64,000 nucleotides of DNA from Acanthosoma haemorrhoidale. Its lineage: Eukaryota; Arthropoda; Insecta; Hemiptera; Acanthosomatidae. Below are positions 40,901 to 55,900 of this stretch, piece after piece (the first letter of the stretch is position 1; every line of letters begins with the position of its first letter). The stretch is taken from NCBI GenBank assembly GCA_930367205.1, contig OV884009.1, positions 88,929,189 to 88,993,188 on the forward strand, given 5' to 3'. The translations under genes and the position numbers were made by a program. Under the pieces are notes generated by a model. That model did no database searches. It was not told where the DNA came from and saw nothing but the letters and a program-made list of their open reading frames with translations.

Positions 40901-43900
40901 CATTTCATTGGTCACTGCTTTATGATTATATGATTATATTCCTGCTTGTTAGCAATCATCAAGCTGTTCATCTGAGTCTAGATCAGTACTTTGATTTTGT
41001 GATATTCATTGTTGAAAATCATTCCCTGGAACTGAAAAACGATTTTATGTTGTATGGTGCTTTTTTTAAAAATGGAAATTTGTTTGCTATCTATATTCCA
41101 AGAGTTCTCATCTCCGATTCATAGGATTTAGGACAATTTCATTATCTTATAAATTTCTAGCTCCAGTTCTTCTGTCCTTATCTGAATAAATTCTGCAATA
41201 TATGCAGTTACTTAGGTTATATTTACTTGTGAAGTAAAAGGATTAATAAAAAAGGTGACCGTTGGTTTAATGATTGAAATCACTGGACAATACTGCAAAG
41301 AAGGGACCTTAACCCTTTCACTGGACAGCCCTGTCAGGTTGGTTCTCCAAGAGCCACTTAAGTGGCTTTGAACAGTTTAAGGGTTAAAAAGTTAATAGCC
41401 TATATAAATGGCAAGTTGTGACATAGAACCTTTATGGCCTAGGACATATCTAGGGAATCTTAGTTTTGATCCTGAGAATATGGTTGATGCCTACTCCTTA
41501 AGAACATTTCAAGAAAGAAATTTTCTAATAACTTGGCATCTTAAGCTTTTCCCCAAGTTCAGTAAATGCTGAGTGATCCTAAGCCTGCGGAGCCTGTTAA
41601 AGGTCATTTTAAAACGTTCTTTTTTTGTTAGCTTTATAAAATGGTTGTTTTATGTTTGCTATGTTTTTGCATGCCTACCGCACACATACATTTATTTTAT
41701 GTTTACATTGATGCTTTAAAAAAAAGTTTAAGTTAATTATATTTAATCATATTTTTAGATGAATATTATGTTCCCTAAAATTTACTAGGTATGTTTACCA
41801 GAAACTACTTAAATCTATTTAGCTTAAAATGATTAACTGAGCTAGGTCAGTCCAAACATAAAATAACATATGCTGAGTCATAACTTGGAGGTCACCTTGC
41901 AAAAGTCAACTGTCAGCAAGTCCAGTTCTTGGCTGACTTCTTTTTAATCCACCATTTATGTAGCTGTCATTGCTAGGCTTCTAGACCAGCCAACCATTAT
42001 AGAAGGTTTAATATATCTCTTTTGCAATATATTATAAACAAATTATTAATATTTTGTTTTTACAGAATCTATCATGCTACATTTGTAATGGATTTAATGG
42101 GCCTTGTTTTGACGAACCTGTTTGTGCTACTTGCCATTCCTTTCTTTTTCCAGCAGCTTGGTGTTGTACAAATGATACACATTTTACCGAGGTAATTTTT
42201 ATTAATTATTTCTCTATTTTTTTTTTATTCTAACAAAGATGAAGACTGCAATTGCACAAAGCCAAAAAAATAGAAAATTTAGCAAATGTGTCTATTTATT
42301 GAATATTGCCTTATGAGATGTCATGACAATTATACAATATTTTGGATGATGGTGACGGATGAAAAATTGATGTATTACTGTTCGGCATTTATTGTTCTTT
42401 TAACGCATTGAGTGCTGGCAGCAAAAGAGACATTTAAAGTCTGAGCGCCGGCAACACATTGGCCAGTTAAAGCCCAAACGCTTGTTTCTGATCAATGAGT
42501 AGCTAAAAAAAATAATTTAAAACATACATTTTTGTAAAATAGTATGTTTTGATTACATATTCCTCATATACAATTTAACAGAAATGAAAAATAAAAACAA
42601 AATAAAAATTTTTAATTTATAATTATAGGGAAAAATACAGTTTTTATTTTATGGTGGATTATTATTACATATATATAATGGTTCTTAGGGACGACAGAAA
42701 AACAAGGTTGTGTTGATCTGTAAAACAAAGTTTATTTTCTTTTAATTGATAATTAGTTTACGGGTTTACAAATAAAATCTAAATTCATACCTGTAAAACA
42801 AAGAAACGATATCACTCATTGCCTATCACTCACGTAACCTCCCTGCTGATAACGCTAGTATCATTCTCTTCAACGCCTACATTATCTAAGTTGGCGCGGC
42901 GCGCTAATTCAAATTAAAGAAATACATTTTCTTTACATATATATATATATATACTCATATAACATAAACATAAAACAAAAATATTAATATTTAAGGCAAG
43001 TATGGAATTTTCCAAAATATTGACTAAGATGTAAGGTTATTAAGCATTTAGCACACATAGCTACTCTCGCTTCTTTTTTTACTAGCAGAGCAAACTTTAC
43101 ACGAACGTCATGCATGTCAGTTTGTTTTCCCTGATCCAACAATTCTGGTAACTATATGTTTCTTCATATCACCCAAAAGTCCCTGGGGGTGTTCAAACTT
43201 TGGTGTGTGAGATGTACGAACAAGTATGGAAGTACTTGAAGTATTAGAATCAGAAGTACTAGAAGTATCATTTGATACATTTTGAGTATTTGCGTATTCC
43301 TCGATCCAAGAACGTCCAACAGCATGTAAAAAAATTTTATATTTTATAATGTAGCCATTTAACTCAATATATAATTTAAATGCATTAAATATTGCATAAT
43401 TTAAAAGATACAATACCGTATTCTTTGTCCACTTCACCGATTTTCTTAAGATGGAATAACATGATAAATACTGGTCTGCCAAATCTTCACCTATCATATA
43501 TTTGTTATAGTCTATGAGGGAATGAGGTTTTATAATTTCTTTTTTCGTATTCCGATGTATTTTATTTGTTTTTTGTCAATTCTCCCGAATGTATTGTAGA
43601 AACTGTGTACACGATTTTCTGTTTTGGCTTCCACACCTGTGCTAAAATTTCACCTTTTCTTTTAAATGCATATTCTCCAGTTTTCAATCTGAACTGCTTT
43701 AAAAACTACGGAACACCTCTGTTTGCTCTAATTGTACTGCAAACTCGTGTACCAGTTTTCATCAGCAATTATGTGGTATGAATGCTGTTAAAATAATTGT
43801 CCATGTTTACGAGATAGCCCAAACATGTATTTTTATCAAGTAATGACATTATGGTCTGGTCCTATTTTTTGCCTTCCGCATGTTGGAAATATATCCACTT

Positions 43901-46900
43901 CTAGCTTCACATTACATATGGCAACGTAGGCCGTACTTTATTATTTTTGCGGGATTGTATGTTTTTATAGACAATTTTTCACGGCATGGAATAATGGATT
44001 CATGTGAAAGTTCTTTCTTAGGACTGTATACCGATTTAAATTTATTTATTAAATAGCTGAGTATGGGCTGAATCTTCTTGAGCTTATTAGAACCGGTTAT
44101 TGTTGATTGTTTGAAAAATACTCATGTTCCAAATCTGATGATGTTGCATTATAGTGGAGAATGATGGTGTTTTCGTATAAAACTTTGAGGACCAGTAATC
44201 ATCTTTTACATCTTTCTTTACCTGGCCCTTCATTATAATCATGCCAGGAAATTTTTTCATCTCGGCTAGAGTAATATCATTCCACTTAGACATTTTCTTC
44301 CCCTCAGTTATCTTGTCCTTATTTTGCTGATAATAGATGTTGGATTCATTTACCATTAATTGAATCAAATCATTGCCAATAAACAATTCGATGACTTCTT
44401 TTACCCTTTTCTTATCAGTAGGAAAAATCTTTGGACCGGGTTTATAGCAGTAAAATCTGGTATGTTAGGAATTTGATCGACATCTGACCATAATTCACTG
44501 TCACTATGCGATTCGGTGGACATTTCACAATCACTGGAATTATCGGAATCGCTTGAATACTGTAATGGAACAGTTCTTGATTATCTCCTTGGACCCACAT
44601 CACTATCACTGTCCTTAACTTATCCTCCTATATCAGAATATTCTGAACGTATCAAATAATCCGATAGTGGGTCAGCAATATACTCATTAATAATTTCACT
44701 CATATTATATGGGTAAAAATGTACAGAGTAATAAGACATGTTATACTGTTCAACCAAAAGTGTAAGCGTACAAAAGGTATACTGTCTGCGGAATACACTG
44801 CTCGAGAGTCATTCTTGCTTGGATTGTTTTTGAACCATCATATACATTTTGTTTTTAGAGTATAACAATGTAACCATGACAAGTGAATGCAAATGACACC
44901 CATACCAGCAAAAAAAATTACACATCATTGTGGGGCCTGCACTCAAGCGAAAGACTCAGAATCCAGCGTTTTCGCAGGGCCAGCGCTAAATGTGTCTTTT
45001 TTTAAAAATATTTTTAGCAATTTTAGCATCGAATATCTTCTAATAAATGATTGGTGGATCTACTTTCCTCAAATAGGTACTGGGCAACTGTCTTACATCT
45101 GTCCTACATTTTAAATTCAAATAAATGCGGGGACAAAATGGACAGGACCAGTTGACCATTAGAAGGATGTGTGTGCTGACGCAAAAGACACAGTTAAAAG
45201 GAAGTTATTTGGCACCAGTGTTGGAGAGAGGCTGGAAAGGAGAGCTGGTCAGTTGTATAGAGATGTCTGAAGGATAACTGTTTGGAAAATTCAAATATAT
45301 TCATCATGAGGGAAATCAAGGCAACATTAGAACGTCAGGATAAAAAGAAACACTATTTGACTGAGCAAGACAATTTGAATAATTAAAAATTGTGAAGAAT
45401 TCAAAAAGTATATATCTTATTTTTATTTATTCATAGGTTTGGTTGTCAAGAACCTAACCTGAAATTTTAATAATAAATTATAAGTTTAATTATTTGATTT
45501 TATCTTAAAAAATAGCATTAATTAATAATATGTAATGCATTTTCTACCATAGGAGTCATTATAATGATTTAATTGAACTCAAATTGTATAGGTATATTCC
45601 ACAGCACCTCAAAACATGCTGATAATGTGTTGGTTAAAAAACAATGATATATTGATATATTAATGAAAAAATAACCCACTTTAAACCTGAACAAAGTTGT
45701 TCAGATGGTGTTGGATTCAGTCTACAATTTAATTTTGTTGCATTATTGATTTGATTGCATCGAAAAGAAAAAAAAATCAATTCTAAAATTATTATTATTT
45801 CTGTTGATTGTAATTAGTTTTGAAATCATTCAATTTTGGTGAATTGTAAAAGTTAATTTTATTAATCAAATGAAAATTAATTTACTTTTTTAATTTTTAA
45901 TGTTCATGGGAGTTCAAAATAAAATAAAATAAAAAAATAAGAACCGTTTTTTTGTAATATAGGATCAAATTGATATAACTGTAATTGTTTACTTTAAGGT
46001 TTGGTTGAATGTTTTGTGGATACGTATTCATTCCATCTCTTGTTGTGGCCAAGGACAGTTCTCTATGTGCGCTATCGTTCAATTAATTTACAGTTCAGTG
46101 ATAACCCTTAATTAAGCTGATATTTAAGTACTTTATTATTTTTCAAATTATCAGAGTGTTTTATTAAATCTTATATTGACCATTAAATCTCCAAGGAAAT
46201 GATACCATGATCGATTTATTAGTGACTCGGCTATCAACTATACTACTTCACTGTTGATCCATCCAACTGTATTGGGCCCGGCCAATCTTCCATGGATCGA
46301 ACTACATTGACGACAAACTCGCATTCTAAGGTTGTAGAATTCCATATAATTATATATCCTTGGCTATAGACTTTAATAAAACATTAAAATTAATTTTGTA
46401 TCATTTAATGTTGAACCATTACAATTTAAAGCTGAGTGAAATAAAGCTCAATTGAAAGTACAAACACATTTTTGTTCATAAAATTGAATCAAATTGGTTT
46501 TCATTAATCATATTTATTGTTACATTATTATTTTTTAACATTTTTAGTTGTTTTCTACAAAATGACATTGACAGTTTAATTAAAAATTGCCAAAGTATAC
46601 CTATTTATTGGATTAGATTAAGGCTCCAACAAGAAAAGTGTAATAATTATTTTTCTTCTAATCTTATGTACATTGTATGTATAATAGTATTAAGACATTT
46701 TTACATTAAACATGTTTTTTTCTTTGTTTTTGATTTTAAAAAATGGGTTATCAAATATTTTCTTATAGTTAAAGTTTATTTTTCTTCTCAATTTGTTTGC
46801 GTAATACTAAAATGTTGAAGTATCCACCAACAAAATTCGGTCATTTTTTTCTAAAATTATTCATTTTTTTTATTTTCTTATAATTCTCTAATTTCTCTGT

Positions 46901-49900
46901 TAACATATAATTTTGATTCGTACAAAAACAAAAAGAGAAAAGAATCAGATTTGATTAGGTAAAAAGTATTGTAGTTGTAGTAAAAACTTCCCCCTACAGA
47001 TGGTTTAACAAATATAAAGATTTATTTTTTTTATCAAAAGTTCTGAATAGTTTTTATCATCATTTAATAACTATTAAAAAACTCACAAAAAGTCCTATAA
47101 GTTTCTCAATATTATTTCTTCACTTTCTACGTCCTTCATGTTGTTTATATGTCTTTCAAAAACATTCAGTTTGTTCATATTTAAAGTCAACGATTTGTAG
47201 AAGATGGGGTAGAACTGTAGGAAAGATGCATAGTACTGATTCTCCGACGAACTAGTTATTTATTTAAGTTTTCTTTATACACTTTATATTTATACACTTT
47301 TTCACGTTGTAATTATAATTTATTGTTTGTATTTGGAAATTAATTGAAGCTGTCTTAAAAACTCCTAATACAGTTAACATTGATGTATTATTTAAGTAGA
47401 TATATATTGTTGTGATATTTAGACGTTGTGAGTTTGTGATATTACCTTTGATATAAACTCAAAATTAGCGAGCTTAAATGAACGGTACACGACCCGTGGA
47501 TCACGGTTCGTGAATGGATGAATATTATTGGTTGCGTTATGTCTTAATATTAATAATTATCAAATAAATAATATCAAGAATTAAGTATAAATATTTTAAT
47601 GTTCGATTTGTTAACTTTAAAACAAGAAAAGTTAATAATATCCGAGACCACTGGCATTGGAAAATAATAAAGATAAAAACTCAAGAAGGCAGCTGAAAGG
47701 TACAAGAACGACAAAACCCTGGTAAGCAAAGCTCTCTTTCAATTTGACCCGGGCACAAGACAGGAAGGTTGGAAGGGACGCTAGCAGTGGACGTGCAAGG
47801 AACTCGTGGCGAAAAAGACGACAATGAGATATGGCATCCACGCTCTGCAGCCAAGAACAAAGGAAGAATGAAACGAACAGCAAAGGTCGCACAACTTAGA
47901 AAACTGGCCAGTCGTGATTATAGTAAGGTACATTTTAAGTTTAGTTTTTAACATTGTAAATTTGTAACATACGTGTAACTCATGAATCAATTTGTAATTA
48001 AACAATTTTACTTTTGCCAGAATTCTTTTTTTATATTAACAGAACCTCTATAAAACCTCAGATTAATAAAAAATATAAACAATAAAGATAAAAAATGTAA
48101 TAATATTTAATTAATTAATCTATTTATTGAACATAATCATTGTATTTTGAAGTGATAATAGTTGTTAAAAGAATGTATCTGTGAGAATGATGAACCAATC
48201 ATACTGGGCTCTTCCAATTCCATAATACAGGATGGCTGATAGAGTATATTGTTAATTTTAATTATTTTTTTTAGAGTGGTGATGATGGAGACTCAGGAAA
48301 TGATGAACCTGTAGATAATTATGGTGTACCTGGAAATAGTGAAGATCATGTTGTTTCATCTCGACCTCGGCACTTGAAAATTTTGCGCATAAATACTAGC
48401 ACAAATGAAGAGTGTAATACTAGGCCTGTTTGTACAATTGATCAGCTACCGCCTGAAGGTAAATTTTATTAAGATTATTTTAGATGCTAAGTTGAATCCA
48501 ATTTTTATGTGTTCTTTTATAGTCGAGTAACCGAATATATAAAAATTATTATTATTAGCAAAAATATTATTCTTATCTTGTTTGTTCATAGATATAATTT
48601 AATCTAAGTGTATTGTTTTGTTGTAAGTTGGTTCGAGTTCATGAAAATTTAACATCTTTCTATCATCAATCCAATACAATTCTCAATGAATCAATTCACT
48701 CTCATAGATAATTTACCTTTTAGTTGATCCATAAAATTAAGAAATCACTTAAGCTAGTTCTAAGTAAATAAAATTTTCTTATTATTTAGTGATTTAATAA
48801 ATTAATTTTTCTTGTTTATACTATGGAAATTTTCCAAATAAGTTCTAGTGGAGTCATTGTAAATTAATAATCGTTAGTTATTATTTAGTTTTTGTTGTCT
48901 TTATAATAATTTTATCAACTAAAGTATAACTCACTTATAAGAAAAACATGAGGGGATCAAGTGAATTTCTTTTTAATATCCAAGTTTTCTTATAACCAAG
49001 TAGACCCCTCCCCCTCCGATGTATAGATAGTAATTACATAGTACAGAATCGGAGGTTTGAATATCATAAAATCTAAACAACTTCTAGTAAACTACATATT
49101 TTTATATTAAACATTTTAAATACATACATGCATACATACTTATTATGAAGTTACGTTATTTATAATGTTAAAAAAAAATCAATAAAACTTAAAATTATTA
49201 TTTTTAATCTCGGGGTGGTTCTTGGCAGCCAAACATATGAACATGAAATAAATAAATAAAAAATAAGACATATACTTTTTGTAGTTCTTCACAATTTTTC
49301 CATCCTTCAATTTGTTTTTCTTCAGCCCAAATAGTGTGCTTTGTTGTTTTTGTCGTTTTGAACTATAATGCTGCCTCAGGTTTCCTGTAGATTCTACATC
49401 CTTCACACATCAACAATTCGACGCGTAAAGTGTTTATGTATGAGTATGCGGAATATTGATGTATGAGGACCCTTATGATAAATATCTTTGAATTCTTCAA
49501 ACGCTTCTTCTTCTTCTACCACCTCTCGTTTCCAGCATCTCTCAACAACTGGCGCCAACTAACTCCTTTCCAGGATCCCTCCACAATTGGCACCAACTAA
49601 CTACTTTTATCAGCGTCCTAAACTGGCCCCGCCCATATTTGCCTGCACTTATTTGAATTTAAACTTTTTTACAGTGTATTTGTTTACATAAAGAATAATA
49701 TATATTTGATATTAAGATATAGGATTAACTCCAACAAAAATTGTCCAGCAATGACTGCAATCAATGAAAAAATAACATTATAATACCTACCTATGAATTT
49801 CTTTTTTTTTTTTAAAAAAGCAGGTAATTTTTTATTGCACTTTTTTCTTCTGCGTTTGGTGGTAAATGTATTCTAGTTCATGGATCTTTTGGAAAAATTC

Positions 49901-52900
49901 TTCTGGAAGACTTGGTCAAATAATGATTCCTCATAGTTTCGAAGGAGACTGCAGCATCTTTGTGGCTAACTGGTATTATTATCGGGGTTCCTCTTCTTCA
50001 ACTTCATCCCCATCATCATCATTTTTGTCCATTGACAGGATATGCTGAATGATGTCACTATCGTTAAAGCTTTCACTTGTTGCGATGTCAGAGTCCACCA
50101 GAATGTAATCTCTCAGGCTTTCTTCTTCCCTGTCTTTACAACTGTCTTCTGAACCAACATTGGTATTCAACACAAGCCCTTTGTGTCTGAACAAATTTTT
50201 TACTGTGTCTTCAGACACGTGCATCCATGCATCATTTTTTTCTGATATGGTATTTAAATGACCAGATCACTCCTTGGCTCATCAGGTGTAATCATGATAT
50301 TGTGTTCGGGGTAAGTGTATGAGTTGGATATTTGTCAAATTGATCTTGGGGTGAGCCGTGTAGTTGTTGACCAGAAGAAGAATTTCATGCCATTGCCTGA
50401 GATGTTCTTGTTAGCTTTGTATTTTACCGGTATGTTTCTGATGTTCTTGAAGCATCTAGGCTTCTTGGACTTCACTATAATGAACAGTTTATTTTGGAGA
50501 CATTTTGCATGGTCTCCTCATGTTGGTACAAATCAATACAGTGCTTTTTTCTCCTCAGAAGACAAGCATTGGATTGGGATAAATCTTATAAAAAAACTTA
50601 TGTCTCGTCTGCATTATAGATTTATTGGTCTTCGTACTCCCTTCGGATATCTGTTCAAACATTTTACCATTCAAAAATTACCACTCTTATTCACAGAAGC
50701 CGCTTTTCACTCACAGAAAACGCTGAAAAACCCAGGTAATGTTTGTTTCTTATAACGGAGATGTTTGTTCTTACAGCCGGGTACTGGGGTGACCAACCTT
50801 TCCTCTTAATGTTGGCCTTATAACCTTATAACCGTTATTGTGTATTAACCTTTATTGCAATGAAAAAGCTATCACTCAGTCTTAAAATAAAATAAAAAAG
50901 GCAAGGATGGAATGCAAGAGGCAAAGGCAGATGGAAAGCACACAGCACAGCTTTTATAGAAAACTGATTACAAAAAGAACTTCAAGAAGAAGTCACCAAA
51001 TAGGAAAATTTAATATTTGACAAATCTGAGCCTTGGAATTTCCTTAAGCTAAACTGGGGTTCTTGGCTCCCTGGGTCCATTGTGCACAGTGGCACCTTTA
51101 GTCGTACATGTTAAGCTCTGAGGACCTGGAAGAATTTACACTTTTCCATGTTATTGTAATGGATCTGCCCTCGCCATCCCATGCTTTCTCAGATTCACAT
51201 TAAAATTCAAAGATGATAACTTTAATTTTATGTATTATTTTTATTCAACAGACATTGCATTGACGACCAAAAGGTTTAACATGAACCTAAAAGCCAAGCA
51301 ATGGTTTATGTTTAAAATCTCAGTAGTCTTAGGTAAGGGTTTAGATGATAGTTAAAAAGAGTCATCAGTTATTAAATAATTATTTATGATACACACTTTT
51401 ATTCTCAATTGATGACATATATCTTCTTTAACTATATCTGCATTGTCAATTCAAATACTATGCTATGTTCATTTCTGGCCAGCCTGCACTGATTTAATTG
51501 CTGTATTTTCCTACTCAACCTGACTGGTCTCTCTTCAATTCACACATTGCATACCTTCCTTCCAAATAACAAATGACTGCCTTGTCACAATATCTCCATT
51601 ACTCTATTGCTCCCAAAGGCTAACTTCTCACCAACCACTGTCTCTCGTGATAGCTAAATCATGATTATTTAGTAATGAACCATTATCACTACAATACATT
51701 AAAGTTAATTTATTTTTGTTTATCATTATATTGTTGATTTCATTATTACTACTTTTTTCAGTTCTTCTTGTTGTCTTTTCTTATTTGGATGACATATCCC
51801 TATGGAGTGTAGGAAGTGTGTGCAGAAGATGGCAAAACCTCTTAATTTCTCACATTTCTGATGATATTTGGAAGGAATATACTCAGAAAAGATTCCCCAT
51901 TTATAAACCATTATGTGCTGTTAATTGTTGGTTCAAGGTGTATGAAAAGTTGTAAGTTTCACCAGTTTTTATTTTAAATCACCTTTTTAATACCGGATCT
52001 TTTGGTGTGATCTCTTGTTTTTGTGCTAACTCTATAAATTTTAATATAATTAAATCCATAAGCAAATTTTAGTAATGATTAAATAATAGTTTATTAATAA
52101 TAATGAATTATATTTTTTTTAGTTTTAAACATTGTATGTATATTTATAATTTACATTCTTACATATACATTCAAATAATTACCTAAAATGTATATTATGA
52201 TACTTAAACATTTCATACCAAAATCAAATTTATCACTGGATCAACATAAGCCATTGATGGCAAAAAGTTTTCACATGTTCGACCCGGTGTGTATGTACTG
52301 GTAACTGGTAACAGGTGTTATGAATTTATAACCTGTGTTCAAATAAAATTAAAAAGAGAGATTGGAGATGAAAACACAATGCAGTAGACAAATGATGCCA
52401 AATATATAAGTCTGTTAAAATGCATTCAGGGTTGATCGTGTTAGACACCTAATAAACCATCAAATTGATGATCATGAAAAAAATTAATTTATAAAATAAT
52501 TTATAAATTTTCATTATGTCCTAGGTAATATCATACTTATATTATACCTAATAGGCATATTGTCATATTCCTACCACAACCTAAAGAAATTTAATACAGC
52601 TATTGATTTTATTCACTGTGTTGATTAACTATTTTAGAATGAATTGCTGTCCATGTCGTGCTTGCTTATTACAAATGTCAAAGCAAAGTGAGCCACCTGG
52701 TGAAGAAAATTCTTGGAGACGTAATAGACTAAGAAGTGAACTAAAAGGTTCATTTTGTTATTATTTATTTATCATATATTTTTTTAAGTATGATGGATTT
52801 AAGTTCTAAATAAAAATATGTTTGAATTGAATAAGATATTATGTGATTAAGTTGTTAGTTGAAAGAGATGATATATTTAGGGAGCTTGTGGCCGTGCTTG

Positions 52901-55900
52901 GTGGATTTTGTATCTTAAAGATGTCGTCAGACATGGGCTGTTAAAAGTGCTCACTTTAAATTAAAATATCTAGAAAAGGCTTGAATAACTAGTGTCATAC
53001 AAACCTAAACAAATATGATTTTTTTCGTATTGAACTTCACATAAACATATTTACTACAGGTGTTGCCACTGTGTCGTCATGGAGATTGTTTACTTGCTAA
53101 AACCATATTAGGAAATTTAACTGCCAGCCTTTTCCTTATCTATTTTTATTCTATTGGCATAATTCTAATATCATTAATCTGCCTATAACTAAGTCCCTGC
53201 TGGGTTTTATTGTGTGAAATAAATTTCAAGTCATTTTGAATTTTTTTTTGTGAAGTTGTTCGGCAATGTTTATTATAGCATCTCAGTACAAGTTTGATCT
53301 TATGACATAGGTATTATCCGTGTATCTTCGGATCGTTCTTTAATAGCATGCGATGTATTAGTCATGAACTCTGATAAGTGTTTTTTTGGTCAAACCTTTC
53401 TGTTTTATTTTATTTGGGTGACAGTTTTTATTTTTTTAAATCAAATCACTTTTATAATGGCAGAAAATAGACTACAAAAGTATAAATAGAACTTATCTGG
53501 GGGTTTCTAGCACTTTATTAGGTTACATTTAGTTACATATATTCTAAAAATTTCATATAAATCAAATCGGTAGATCAATATTTATAGCGATTTCACATTC
53601 TGATTTTTCACAGAAAAGCATATGCTTCTAGCAAAAATCAGCAGTGAATTCTCGTTATAATCACAGTTTTAAATAATTATTTGTTTTTCACTTCCAAAAA
53701 CAGTTTTACTAGCCTGAGCTGATTCTTATTTTATTGAGTAATGTTTTATGACATCTATGTAATTTTTTCTTCTAGCTTATTTATTTCTATTATAAGATCA
53801 GTTTTGATGTGGTCATTTTCAGAAAGCAAATATTTTTTATAATGAATGGCCTGTCTTATTTTTATCGGACTATTATTATTTTACCATCTTCAGGAATACA
53901 AATTAGTGTGTTCTAATTTTAGATTTTAGATAGACATATATGATTCTTGAGATAGTAATTTTTTTTTCATTTAAAAAGCACAAACAAAAACAGTCTACAT
54001 TTAGAGCGCCCGTGTTAAGTAAGCCGTGAATATCTCCAAGACAGTATTTCTGGGAATCCTAATATCTGTTAGCTTTTCCTAACTCAAAATAATTTTAAAA
54101 TTAGTCAAGTTTTCATCTAAATATCAGCCTATCTGACAAGTTCGCTTAGAATCATTCGTGTAGGAAAAGGACAGAGACAAATACCTACATCTAAAAGGGT
54201 TGATTGAATTCTAGGAGGATAAGGAAGAATTGTTAGTTTTTTTGAAATTTAAATATTGGTGATTTTGAAGTTAATCAAAATGATATAACTGCTACTCAAT
54301 TCTGTGTTTTATCATTCTTTTACATTTTTACAGAACATGGAAGTATATTCTTATACACTTTGTATTATATCATATTACACTTCTAATGGAGGGGAAAATT
54401 CTATTGGCGAATTCAGTTTTCTTCTGTCTTTTGAATTCTAAGTAATTCACTTTATCAGAATGGGAATGATTTGCTTTGCAATAAAAGCAATTTGGTTTAT
54501 TCATTGTGCAACTATCTCTTTTTTAAATGTGGAATGAGTTTTATAGTTATGTGTTAAAATAAGAATCAAAGATCCTAAACTTAACAACACCCTTGCTCAG
54601 CACCTCAAATTCCATTATTAATCCCAATATAAAGGCTATGTAAGACTCACCATGGAGGTGTGATATATTAATTACTGGGGTACTGTTCACCAAATCATTA
54701 TGAAAAATTGTAGTGTTGTATATCTTGACACGTTATGAAAAACTCTGAGGTGCGCATTGAACCAATCCGATTTTGTTTCTACAACTAAAAACATTCAAAT
54801 GGAGGTAAATGGGAACAAAAAAATCGTTCGTTCAGTCAGAGGGATCAGGTTATTCTGTTCAGATCCACGCTCTCAAACAATGCCCACTATTTGAGAAATT
54901 GAGAAGCCTCATAAACCATTCTTCATGTCACCCACAGCATATTTCTGAGGACTACCTACTTAGTAACTTCAGGAAGCGAACATGGCTTATACCAACTTCC
55001 ACTGATATGAAAGCTCCACTCCTAGTACTTCATGTCTCACTGACAGACAATAGAATTTGAGGAACTGAATCTAGGTGCTGTTATGTTATAAATTAATGAT
55101 TACATTTATTAAGAGTAATAGTCCTCTCTATCTCAGAATACAAAATGAAAAGCGGAAACAAAGAAAAAATATGTATATATATATATATAGTTTAATAACT
55201 GGGTAACAATCGAAAGTTAAAATAGGATACTATGTATTGTCTTCATTAAGATGAGAGAGGGAACTGGAAGAGGCTAGATTTAATTATTGAGAGTGTTGGA
55301 TATTGATGGAGCTGGAAGTTCCACAGTCTAGAAATAAGTGGTCAAAAAATGGCGTTCTACGAGAAATAGGATCCAGGTTGTTTGCGGGTGATCTCTTGTT
55401 GTGAGCTTCAATGTAGGATTTATACTGTAGGAGATTGTATGGTAAGAGGATTTTCCAGTAGAGATGATAGTATAAAGGAAGGATCCAAGGATGTATTATC
55501 GATGGACAGGAAAGTATAAACTCTAATGCAGGGTAGAGGTGCTATATACAACAATCTCTAAATATTCTGAGGATGCATTTTAAGATACAATTGGTAAGTT
55601 GTTTGTCAGGCCTCAAAATTCCCAGTGTGGCCACCACCATACTTACTTCACACAAACATTAAACCCATGGCACTACACCACATGAGGAGGTAAGGCCCAC
55701 TGAGTGAGGTTGCCTCCATAGATTGGTAGATGGCAATGAGAAACTTACTAGTGTTGTTAATGGCTCATGACTCATCTGGCTCAAGGACTATTTAGGAGCA
55801 GTTTGAGATGAAAGTTTTGAGAAAATAAAGGTTGCCAGTGCGTCAAAAGCATTGCTGAAGTCAAATAGAATGAAGATATGTTTATGAAAAATAACAGAGT

